A stretch of 22,501 bases of DNA, taken from the IMG/VR virus record IMGVR_UViG_3300032282_003136, positions 1 to 22,501 of that record. One strand, given 5' to 3'. The stretch is from a virus. This document shows, in pieces, positions 5,450 to 13,329 of this stretch. Position 1 is the stretch's first letter; the number at the start of each line of letters is the position of its first letter. The position numbers and the translations under genes were made by a program. Below the pieces are notes generated by a model. It ran no database searches. It was not told the origin of the DNA and saw nothing but the letters and a program-made list of their open reading frames with translations.

Positions 5450-8400
5450 TCACTGGGAGCCGGGCACCAGGGCCCTGGTGACGGCGCGGAACTCGTTGTT
5501 GGCCTCTGGGATCGCGTTGGAGTAGACCTGCGCGGCCAGGCCCTGCCACTCCTTTGCCCAGGGGGTGTCGCTGGCCTGCAGCTGCCCGGTGGCGCGAAGG
5601 TCGTAGTAGGTGCCGATCTCCCGGATCACCCATGGCCCCGGCATCTGCTGGCGTACTGCCGGTGGTCGGTCCTTCACCTCGCGGTTCGAGGAGGTGGCCG
5701 GATCAGCCTGCAGCGCCCGGTACTCGGGCGAGCGGAAGAGCCAGTTGTAGGCCTCGTAGATGGTGCGGCCCTTGATCGCCTGCGCCACCAGGTTGTGCAG
5801 CGGCGTTTCGAGCATGTCCTGATCCTTCACCGTGACCTTCTCGCCGTTGTCCCGCTTCAGCACTTGGGCGCGGATCGTCTTGATGCTGAACTCTCCCGAT
5901 CGGCCATGGAGGTCGTTGAGCAGGTCGTAGTCGCTGCCGCCCTTGGTGCTGTAGCGGTATCGGTTCCATTCCTTCTGGGCCTCGGGCGCCAGGGGGACAC
6001 CATTGAGGCGGCCGGTCAGCAGTGGCTGGGGAGCATCAAGGAGGTCCTGCCTGTCCAGCTCCCGATGCACCGGGCTGGTGTAGAAGCCCGGCATCCCAAT
6101 CGGGTGGTCTTCCTGCCGCATCCCGTCGGAGAGGTGGATGTCGCGGCCCAGGTGGTCCTTCTCCCGATAGGCCACGCCGGCAACGCGGCCTAGGGCCGGC
6201 TGCAGGGTCACCAGCAGGTTGCGCAGGCCGTCCTCGGTGTAGCGGATCTCCTCGGGCAGGTTGCCCATCAGATCGCGGTCGGCGGCGGTGATCTCGGGGT
6301 AGCGGTAGAAGTCCTTGCTGCCGCTTTCTCCAAGCCTTTCCGCAGTGCGGACAAGGCCGCCAACGGGGTTCCCCTGGCCTGATGCCACCCAGCCGAGGAA
6401 CCGCTTCCACTTCGTCTCGTCGTTGCTCTGCAGCACCTGCAGGAACTGCTGCAGGAACTGCAGGGGGGTGGCCCTCACGATGGCGCCGGTCATCACCTGC
6501 CCGATACCAGCGGCGATCGTCGCCTTGTCGTAATGGCTTGCGCCGGCCGCGTCCGCCGCATCGTGCAAGTCCTTCCACAGCATCAGCGTGTTCAGCAGCG
6601 GCACCTGGCCCAGTGGGATCGGGATGCCAAAGACGGTGTTAGGGACGTTCCCTGCAGCCAGCCATTCCCGCCGCTGCTTGGGGTCCTGCGGGCCGTTGCC
6701 GGTGAGCTTCCCCCACGGGTTGTCGAGCGCCAGGAAGCCGGCCCCCAGGAAGGCCTGGAGCACCCAGGCGCTTTCCACCTGCGCGATCTGCGCCGCCGTG
6801 GGGCTGGCGCCATGGAGGTGCTGGGTCAGCAGCTTGGCCGTCTTAAACCCCGCCCCCAGCGGCCCGGTGGCCGTGTCCAGCAGGAAGGCGATGCTGTTGG
6901 TGGGGACCCGGGGGAACGGGAACGCCGTGGAGTCCAGGATCCAGTTGGCCTTCTGCGCTCGCTTCTGGATGTCGAAGACCGCGGCGGCCGCTCCCTCCGG
7001 GTCGTTCTGCATCCGCATCGCCTGGGCATAGTCCCAGGCCCCCTGCTGCATGTCATTGGCCAGCACGGGGGTGCCGGGGATCCCCTTCTGCGCCATGTAG
7101 GCCCGAAGATCCTCGTCGCTGGCCAGGTCCTTGGTGATGCTGTTCTTGCGGCGAAAGTCGATCAGGTTCTGCTCCGAGGGGATCTCCTGATAGATCGCGT
7201 CCTCAAGTTGCTTGTCCACGTAGGCCTTCAGCCTGGCCTGATCCGTTACGCCAGTCTGCGCATCCACCAGGCCCAGCTGGATGCCGTTGCGCTTGGCATC
7301 CATCAGCAGGTCGTTGTGGAGCTTGAACCGGTACATCCGGGCGCCCACCACGTTGTCGTCCACCGACAGCATCCGAAAGCCGGGTGTCACCGGGAAGTTG
7401 GTGACGCCGGGGATCTTCTCAGCCAGGGATTTCTGGGTCAGCTTCCAGGCCACATGGATTTTGTCGCGGATGTCGCGGATCAGCCCTTCATCACCAAACG
7501 GGTTCTTGTCGCCGCTGGCCCACAGCCGCGGATCCCAGTTGATCGGCTTCTGCAGCACCTCCCGCGCCTGCTGCAGCTCCTGCTCGGGGCTCAGCGCCCG
7601 GCCGTGCATGTCCACGTCGTTGGCGAATGGCGTGTTGCCATCCAGGAACCGCTCCCAGTAGAGCTCCCGGAAGCCGAGCCGCATGGCCCGCTGGCTCGTG
7701 CTGAAGGCCTCCCATGCGGTCTGGTAGCCCTCCAACCGATCGCGCCAGGCGGTGCGGAACACCTTGGTGCCGAACGGGGCCATCAGCGGTCCGTTCTCCG
7801 CTGCCACCTTGGCCAGGCCCCAGGTCTCCATCACCCGGTTGGGGATGGCGCTGCTGAAGATCGGCGTGAAACCGTTGAACAGCCACGTGTCCTTCACGTA
7901 GCCCATGTCGCGGCGGGCGGCGGGCGATGTCCACTTCTCATCGAGCATGCCGAGGGGGTCCATCCCGGCGATTGCGATGTCGAGCTCCAGCTGCTTCAGC
8001 CCCGCCACACCATCGGGGCCCTGGTCCACCAGGCTGACCACCTTCCCGAAGATCGAATCGTCGCTGTAGTCGGCGATTTCCTGCTTCGTGGGGATCGGGT
8101 TGTCCTCGGTGCCAGGGCGGACGATCAGGTCCTGCTCGGGGATCCGCAGCTGGTCGGCGAAGTCCCCAGGGACCTTCTTGATGCTCTGCAGGGACTGGCC
8201 CAGCCGGCGGCGGTTCAGGGCCCAGTTGCGCTGGCCCAGCAGGGCCTTCTCGTAGCTGGTGGCGAACTTGCGGCCTAGCTCCACTGGTGCCGGCACGCCG
8301 GCCTCCTCCATGAAGGCCCGGATCGAGCGGATGTCGGCCAGCATGTTCTGCATGGTGAGGTCCGCGATCACCCGGTTGCGGGTGGTGGCCTCCAGGATGT

Positions 8401-8881
8401 TCTGCACCGGCAGCATGTTCTGGGCCGCAAACTGCACCAGCCCGTCGTAGTCGAGGCCGGCGGCAGGAAAGGCCGCCGAGGCCATGTCGGCAAACTGCTC
8501 GGGGCTCACCGCGGAGGTGACGAAGGCATGGTCGCCGGGCGCCTTGCTGGCCCAGTCGCCCAGCAGCACCTCAGCCGCGGCGCCCATCTCCTCGGCCGGC
8601 AGCTCATCGAACCAGTCCGCCAGCTGCGCGAAGTTCTGGAAGCGGCCATCGGCGCCCATTGGGGTCTCCCTCTCCCCCAGCGATCGGCGCACCAGCTGCC
8701 GAATCGAGTCGGAATCCATTGCCCCCAGGAAGCGCCGCAGCATCTGCGTGGCTGGGTCACCGGCCTGCTCGTTCGACAGGGCCCGCGACACCCGTTGGGT
8801 CTGGTCCAGATCGGCTTGTTGCTTGGCCTGCCGTTGCTTCAGCTCGGCAATTTGCCGGAGCAAGTCATCGCAGTTGCTCAT
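5450..8881 (-). CDS. Large internal virion / DNA ejection protein (T7 gp16-like C-terminal region)
   Basis: This 1143-residue protein opens with a short coiled coil (LLRQIAELKQRQAKQQADL). The key family evidence is FPFPRVPTNSIAFLL (about 651-665), a hydrophobic helix near 700-718, and LTGNGPQDPKQRREWLAAGN (about 722-741). These parallel the F-P-F-F-x-T-P-x-N-I and L-T-G-x-G-P-x-D-P-x-x-R-x-x-W-x-x-A-G-N signatures near the C-terminus of large T7-like core proteins, the part sometimes labelled LPD38. In T7, gp16 lies in the capsid core and is ejected to help form the channel through which DNA enters the cell. It is the last of three giant genes and overlaps the upstream gene by 4 nt (ATGA at 8878-8881). 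No transglycosylase motif is seen here; wall-active modules lie instead in the protein encoded at 13329-16595. The exact role of the long N-terminal region is unknown. Confidence 0.75.
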   Translation of the reverse strand: MSNCDDLLRQIAELKQRQAKQQADLDQTQRVSRALSNEQAGDPATQMLRRFLGAMDSDSIRQLVRRSLGERETPMGADGRFQNFAQLADWFDELPAEEMGAAAEVLLGDWASKAPGDHAFVTSAVSPEQFADMASAAFPAAGLDYDGLVQFAAQNMLPVQNILEATTRNRVIADLTMQNMLADIRSIRAFMEEAGVPAPVELGRKFATSYEKALLGQRNWALNRRRLGQSLQSIKKVPGDFADQLRIPEQDLIVRPGTEDNPIPTKQEIADYSDDSIFGKVVSLVDQGPDGVAGLKQLELDIAIAGMDPLGMLDEKWTSPAARRDMGYVKDTWLFNGFTPIFSSAIPNRVMETWGLAKVAAENGPLMAPFGTKVFRTAWRDRLEGYQTAWEAFSTSQRAMRLGFRELYWERFLDGNTPFANDVDMHGRALSPEQELQQAREVLQKPINWDPRLWASGDKNPFGDEGLIRDIRDKIHVAWKLTQKSLAEKIPGVTNFPVTPGFRMLSVDDNVVGARMYRFKLHNDLLMDAKRNGIQLGLVDAQTGVTDQARLKAYVDKQLEDAIYQEIPSEQNLIDFRRKNSITKDLASDEDLRAYMAQKGIPGTPVLANDMQQGAWDYAQAMRMQNDPEGAAAAVFDIQKRAQKANWILDSTAFPFPRVPTNSIAFLLDTATGPLGAGFKTAKLLTQHLHGASPTAAQIAQVESAWVLQAFLGAGFLALDNPWGKLTGNGPQDPKQRREWLAAGNVPNTVFGIPIPLGQVPLLNTLMLWKDLHDAADAAGASHYDKATIAAGIGQVMTGAIVRATPLQFLQQFLQVLQSNDETKWKRFLGWVASGQGNPVGGLVRTAERLGESGSKDFYRYPEITAADRDLMGNLPEEIRYTEDGLRNLLVTLQPALGRVAGVAYREKDHLGRDIHLSDGMRQEDHPIGMPGFYTSPVHRELDRQDLLDAPQPLLTGRLNGVPLAPEAQKEWNRYRYSTKGGSDYDLLNDLHGRSGEFSIKTIRAQVLKRDNGEKVTVKDQDMLETPLHNLVAQAIKGRTIYEAYNWLFRSPEYRALQADPATSSNREVKDRPPAVRQQMPGPWVIREIGTYYDLRATGQLQASDTPWAKEWQGLAAQVYSNAIPEANNEFRAVTRALVPGSQ

Positions 8882-11800
8882 GTGCCGCAGCCTCCTTCGT
8901 TGAGTTTCTGTTGCAGGTCATCGATCTGGGCCCTGGTGCCCTCGATCTGGCGTTGCTGTTCAGGCAGCGGCAGCCGGGGGCGCCCTGAAGCGAACTCCTG
9001 CACCGGCACCACCACGGTTTCACCCGAAGTATCCCGCGTAACGGCCTTCACTGCTGCCTTCACGGTTTTGCCGTGGGCAGCCACCTGGTCGGGGTCGAAC
9101 CCGGCGGCAACCAGGGCATCGCGGAACTGGGCGGCCGATTTGGATTCCCCCTTGGTCCGGTCGTTCGCCAGCACATAGGCAGCGCGATCCAGATCGGACT
9201 CGAACTGCAGGGTCTTGCGCCCGTATCGGGGGGAGGCCTTGGCCAGCTCGGGGGGCAGGGTGAACTCCGGCGCACCGGATACTTCGGACGCGATTTGCTT
9301 GGCCTGGCCGGCATCAAGGGCATCAAGGGCATCAAGGCCCTGGCGCAAGTTGCCGAAGGCTTTGCCAGCGCGACGGTAGAGGCGAGCGTCGGACTCGGCC
9401 ATCTTGCGCATCTGCTGCTCGAAGATGTCGGCGATGGAACCCGTCGGCTCAGGGGGCAGCACCTCGGGGGTGACGGAGCCCACAGCGCGAGGCCCCGGCA
9501 CGATCATGTCGGGCCCTTGCAGCATGTCCTGATCTACCAGCCCGGCAGACTCGTTGAGAGCGTTCTGGCTCTCCCTGGCCAGCCTGCGGCCCCGGTCTCT
9601 CATGTCGGCCAGGATTCCATCGATCTCCGCAAAAATCTCATCTGCGCTTCCGGGCTCCACCCACTCGGCCCCCAGGCCCTGCGCCTTCTTCTCCTCCAGC
9701 GAGAGGAGGTCGTAGCCCTCGGCCTCCCGCGCCGCCTTCTCCGCCGCCCAGGCGATCTCGGCATCCTGCCGGGCGTGCTCCGCGGCCAGCCGCAGTTCGT
9801 CCGCGGCGGCCTGCCGGGTGGCGGGCATGTTTGGCAGCTGCTCCTCCAGCGGCAGCGTCGGGTCCATGGCAGCCAGCTCCCGCTGCGCCGCGCCGATGTC
9901 TGCCGATGGGGCCGCGGGGAGATCCAGCGGCTGCATTTCGGTGGGCCGCACCTCGCCATTGGCGATCGCCCGTTGGATGGCGTGGGCCTCCAGCGCTGCA
10001 CGATCGGGCTCGGGGATCGGCGCCGGCGGCGGAGGGGGTGGCGCCAGCTCCTGGGGGGTGGCCTTCATGCCGCTGCTGACCAGCTCCCGCTCGATGCTGT
10101 CGCCGATCTTCCGCTGGATCTGCTTGGCCACGATCGAGGCGTTTTCGCCCTGGGCAATCCGTTCCGCGCCCTTGCTCAGCAGCTGCCCCACGGGGCCAGC
10201 CTGGTTCTTGAGGGTGTCGAACAGGCTCAGGGCCTGCTGAGCATCGGCCACCCGTTGGCCGGCGGCGGCCGTGTCGATCGTGGTGGCGTCGGCCTCGCTC
10301 AGTGCGTCGGCGTTCCGGGTGGCGAATCCGAACAGGCGCCGGTCCTTGGCCAGGCCCGACCGAACATCGGCGACCAGCTCGGCACGCTGCAGCATCGGGT
10401 TCAGCACCTCGTCACCGAAGAGGCCGCCCTGCGCCGACGGGGCCACCACGTTGCCCTGCTGCTTGGCCTGATCCAGCACCTCGCGGAACGTGTCCTCGGT
10501 CATCTTCGGGCGCTGCTTCAGCACCTGGTAGGCGCCGCGCATGCCCGGCTCATCGAGGCCCGATTCCCCCAGGGCCACGTAGCGGCCCAGCCTGTGCTCG
10601 CCATTGACCGCATCCTGGAAGATGTCCGGCGGCAGCTTGCTCAGGGCCAGCCCCTGCCGTCCCCAGCCCTTGTCGAGGGGGATCCCGGCGGCCTGCAGCT
10701 GCGCCTGATCGGTCAGCCCGGTGGACCGGATGAACTTGGCCGCATCGAACGGGGTGCCGTTGCCTGCGCTGATGTTGCTCAGCGCCCCGGCGGCCCTGGC
10801 GCTGGCTGGGGTGGTGGCGTTCACCTCTTCCACCCGCAGCGATGGGATACCCAGCCGCTTGGCCAGGGCCAGACGGTTGTGGCCGTTCACCACCTTGGTC
10901 CTCCCGTCACGGAGATCCGAGAACACCTCCAGAACCCCCTCGGCATTGGGGTCCCACCGCCCGACGCCGCCCAGCGACTGGCCCATCTGCTCGCCTTGGG
11001 CGTTGATGCCCTCCTTGTATTGGAACTCCTGGGGCGCCGCGTAGATGTCCTCGGTCCGCATGGTGCGGATGTCGCCGCGCAGACGGTTCGGCACGATCGT
11101 GGTGCCATCGGCAGACAGGGCCTGCATCCCGTTGATCACCTCCTCGCGGGAGAAGGGCCACGTCTTACCGGTGTCGTCGCCGATCCGCTGCGCCAGGGTG
11201 GGGCTGGCGTCCGGGTGCGACAACTCATCCAGGGTGGTGGCCGGGAGCCTGTCGAGCTGCGCCGACCACGGCTGAAGATCGCCGACGCCGTTCAGGTAAA
11301 TCTCGCTGAGTGAGTTGGTGGGCACGCCGGCCCAGGCCTCACTGATCTCCTCCCGTGGTTGCGGCGCCGGCCGGGAGGCGATGACCTCCTCGATGTGCCG
11401 CAGCACAGGGCCTCCATCGGCGCCGACAGCGGCCACCGCCTGCAGCTCGGCCGGGTCCAGCTGGCTCACCAGCTTTTGGGCATCGGCCACCTCTGGCAGG
11501 GCCGGGTCGTAGGCCGACGGATCGAGCGGGGTAACTTCCTCGGCTGCCGCTGCAGGAGCTGCCGAGGATTGCTCGGTAGCTGCCGGGGCTGGCGCGGGGG
11601 GCTCTGCTCGTGCGGCTGCTTTGGCAGCCAGCTGCTGCTGCACCGGGCTGTTGGGGTCAGGGCCCATGCCCCATGGGTCGGCAAGGCCTTCGCCGCGCAG
11701 CTCGTCCAGTGGCGGCACGGGTTGCCGGGGCAGCACGTCGGGACCGCCGCCCGACGGGGTGGTCGGCACCAGTGCGTTGGAAGCATTGCGCCGCAGCCAT

Positions 11801-13329
11801 TCCTGATAGGACGCCTCATCGGGAAACCAGGGGTCTACGCCTGGATCGAACTGCCTCAGGGGTGCGTCAGGGTTCAGGACAGGCCCGCCGACGGCCATCG
11901 GCCGCGATGGAACGTACCTTTCCGGCCCGTCAGCAGTGCGCGGTCCTTCCCTCCATGCCTGACTGGGCCCGGTGGATCTGATGGTTGGGGACTGGCTGCC
12001 ATCACCGCCGAACGAATCCTTCCATGCCTGACTGGGCCCGGTGGATCTGATGGTTGGGGACTGGCTGCCATCACCGCCGAACGAATCCCTCCATGGCTGG
12101 CTGGGCCCGGTGGACCTGACGGTCGTTGGGGCAAAGCCTTGGCCGGCCGTTGACGGTGGCGCCGTTGCCGCAGGTGCTGCCGCTGGGGCTTCTGCGGGGG
12201 CTCCTGCGGGGGCTCCTGCGGGGGTGACACCTGGTTGCTGCTGCGCACCACGGCCCCAGCGGGCCAGCACCGCATCGCGGGCTTCGTTGGGAGTCTGCGG
12301 GATCGGAACCGGAGCCGGCTTCTGCAATGCCTGTTCTGTGAAGCGCTGCTGCCCCTCGATGTCTTCCACCAGGCCCCGGGCCTTCAGCTTTTCCCCGGCA
12401 GAGACGTGAGCGGTGTTGGCTCCGGCCGCCCGCTGGAATCGGCGGATGTTGCCGAAATCCCCCACGGCCCTGGCGCCAGCCGATCCAGCCAGGCCCAGCA
12501 GCTCGCCGCCAACGATGTTGGGGATCAGGCTCTTAACGGCCGCCGTCACCCGGTCGTCCTTCGCCGGGTCCACCGACAGCGGCACGCCGTCGATGCCGGT
12601 GAGGGCGCCCACCATGTTGCTCATGTTCCCCTGGGTGGAGTCCTGCAGCAGGGCCCCCATGCCATGGATCACACCCAGAGTGGTCCCCCAGCGCAATCCC
12701 CTGCTGGCCCAGCTCGCGCCACCAGCGGCGAGGCGCCGGCCGACAGCGCCACCGATTGGCATGGTGCCGATCTCGATGCCAGCCATGCGGCCCTGGTTGT
12801 CGATCACGCCGCGCTGCCCCTCGGTCAGGTCCTCCGGCTGCTTGGCTCCCAGCGCCTTGTAGCCGGCCCGGGTGAAGGCATTCAGCGCCCGGCCCGGGGG
12901 GGAGCGGCGGGGATCGGCGTACTTGCCCGGCGCCAGGATCTTCTGGGGCAGGGCGATCAACCCTTCCCCGGCCGTTTGGATGGCGCCGTAGACGCCTGAC
13001 GCCTGCAGCTGCCGCGCCACGGGCGAGACTGCGCCGGCGGCGGTTATCAGCCTGGCAATCGGATTCGCGTTTCCGACCCCAGCCATCCACGGGTTCCGCT
13101 GAACCGTCCCCGGCTTCTGCGTCCCCTGGAGACTGAGCACCTGCTTCCCGGCATACCGCAGTTCGTTGGCCACCGTATGAACCGGGTCGGCCCACCACGG
13201 CTTAAGGGCTTTCTTGGCCAGGGCCTTCGGCTTGGGGCCGGGGGTCGGCGGCGGCGGGGTGTGATCCTGCGAGTGGTCATCGCCGACCAGTTGCCAGCGG
13301 CCATTCTTCTGGACGAGTGTTTGTGGCAT
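8878..13329 (-). CDS. Giant virion/ejection protein with ParB-like domain and tandem repeats (polyvalent-protein type)
   Basis: This 1483-residue protein sits between the gp15-like and gp16-like genes, with TGATG and ATGA overlaps on either side. The N-terminal 300 residues include Gly/Ala-rich hydrophobic stretches. Residues about 350-620 are Pro/Ala-rich, with three PAG/APAEA units and about 2.6 copies of a 23-residue repeat (RSTGPSQAWKDSFGGDGS). Residues about 750-870 look like a ParB/DdrB-type domain: a D-I-Y-A-A-P-Q-x-F-Q-Y-K region, WDPNAEGVLEVFSDLRDG, then VVNGHNRLALAKRLGIPSLR (about 813-832) and an A-A-G-A-L-S-N-I-S-A-G-N-G helix. A further block near 1370-1425 (LQFESDLDRAAYVLANDRT) resembles a domain seen in phage polyvalent proteins. 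The C-terminus is a coiled coil. By position it is probably packaged and injected with the DNA. The ParB-like call is from motif recall; whether it binds nucleotide or cuts DNA is unknown. Confidence 0.7.
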   Translation of the reverse strand: MPQTLVQKNGRWQLVGDDHSQDHTPPPPTPGPKPKALAKKALKPWWADPVHTVANELRYAGKQVLSLQGTQKPGTVQRNPWMAGVGNANPIARLITAAGAVSPVARQLQASGVYGAIQTAGEGLIALPQKILAPGKYADPRRSPPGRALNAFTRAGYKALGAKQPEDLTEGQRGVIDNQGRMAGIEIGTMPIGGAVGRRLAAGGASWASRGLRWGTTLGVIHGMGALLQDSTQGNMSNMVGALTGIDGVPLSVDPAKDDRVTAAVKSLIPNIVGGELLGLAGSAGARAVGDFGNIRRFQRAAGANTAHVSAGEKLKARGLVEDIEGQQRFTEQALQKPAPVPIPQTPNEARDAVLARWGRGAQQQPGVTPAGAPAGAPAEAPAAAPAATAPPSTAGQGFAPTTVRSTGPSQPWRDSFGGDGSQSPTIRSTGPSQAWKDSFGGDGSQSPTIRSTGPSQAWREGPRTADGPERYVPSRPMAVGGPVLNPDAPLRQFDPGVDPWFPDEASYQEWLRRNASNALVPTTPSGGGPDVLPRQPVPPLDELRGEGLADPWGMGPDPNSPVQQQLAAKAAARAEPPAPAPAATEQSSAAPAAAAEEVTPLDPSAYDPALPEVADAQKLVSQLDPAELQAVAAVGADGGPVLRHIEEVIASRPAPQPREEISEAWAGVPTNSLSEIYLNGVGDLQPWSAQLDRLPATTLDELSHPDASPTLAQRIGDDTGKTWPFSREEVINGMQALSADGTTIVPNRLRGDIRTMRTEDIYAAPQEFQYKEGINAQGEQMGQSLGGVGRWDPNAEGVLEVFSDLRDGRTKVVNGHNRLALAKRLGIPSLRVEEVNATTPASARAAGALSNISAGNGTPFDAAKFIRSTGLTDQAQLQAAGIPLDKGWGRQGLALSKLPPDIFQDAVNGEHRLGRYVALGESGLDEPGMRGAYQVLKQRPKMTEDTFREVLDQAKQQGNVVAPSAQGGLFGDEVLNPMLQRAELVADVRSGLAKDRRLFGFATRNADALSEADATTIDTAAAGQRVADAQQALSLFDTLKNQAGPVGQLLSKGAERIAQGENASIVAKQIQRKIGDSIERELVSSGMKATPQELAPPPPPPAPIPEPDRAALEAHAIQRAIANGEVRPTEMQPLDLPAAPSADIGAAQRELAAMDPTLPLEEQLPNMPATRQAAADELRLAAEHARQDAEIAWAAEKAAREAEGYDLLSLEEKKAQGLGAEWVEPGSADEIFAEIDGILADMRDRGRRLARESQNALNESAGLVDQDMLQGPDMIVPGPRAVGSVTPEVLPPEPTGSIADIFEQQMRKMAESDARLYRRAGKAFGNLRQGLDALDALDAGQAKQIASEVSGAPEFTLPPELAKASPRYGRKTLQFESDLDRAAYVLANDRTKGESKSAAQFRDALVAAGFDPDQVAAHGKTVKAAVKAVTRDTSGETVVVPVQEFASGRPRLPLPEQQRQIEGTRAQIDDLQQKLNEGGCGT
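9311..9337 (-). repeat. Three exact 9-bp tandem repeats (Leu-Asp-Ala) inside the giant ParB-like gene
   Basis: The plus-strand unit GCATCAAGG occurs three times in a row and encodes LDALDALDA on the minus strand. It is in frame and lies in a helical stretch, so copy number change would lengthen the helix without breaking the gene. Confidence 0.8.
11956..12120 (-). repeat. 69-bp tandem repeat, about 2.4-2.6 copies, coding for a 23-residue unit
   Basis: Units lie at 11956-12024 and 12025-12093, with a diverged partial third at 12094-12120. The first two differ at very few positions, showing recent duplication, and the third has several substitutions. The encoded unit contains RSTGPSQAW followed by DSFGGDGSQSP. 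All copies are in frame in the proline/alanine-rich linker before the ParB-like domain. This is not a CRISPR: there are no spacers, and the repeat is translated. Confidence 0.9.
12185..12220 (-). repeat. Three 12-bp tandem repeats coding for a Pro-Ala-Gly-Ala linker
   Basis: On the plus strand the unit GGGGCTCCTGCG is present at 12197-12208 and 12209-12220, preceded by a one-base variant at 12185-12196. It encodes a flexible Ala/Pro/Gly stretch in the linker of the giant virion protein. Confidence 0.8.

Noticed and set aside
6533-8278. 581-codon open frame on the plus strand
   Set aside because: It is antisense to the gp16-like gene, with composition typical of GC-rich shadow frames (runs of His, Leu, Gly, Arg) and no recognisable domain.
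9073-11313. 746-codon open frame on the plus strand
   Set aside because: It is the antisense shadow of the ParB-like giant gene; low-complexity Gly/Leu/Arg/His content and no motif.
11956-12120. Possible CRISPR array
   Set aside because: The repeat units are contiguous, without spacers, and are in frame within a protein.
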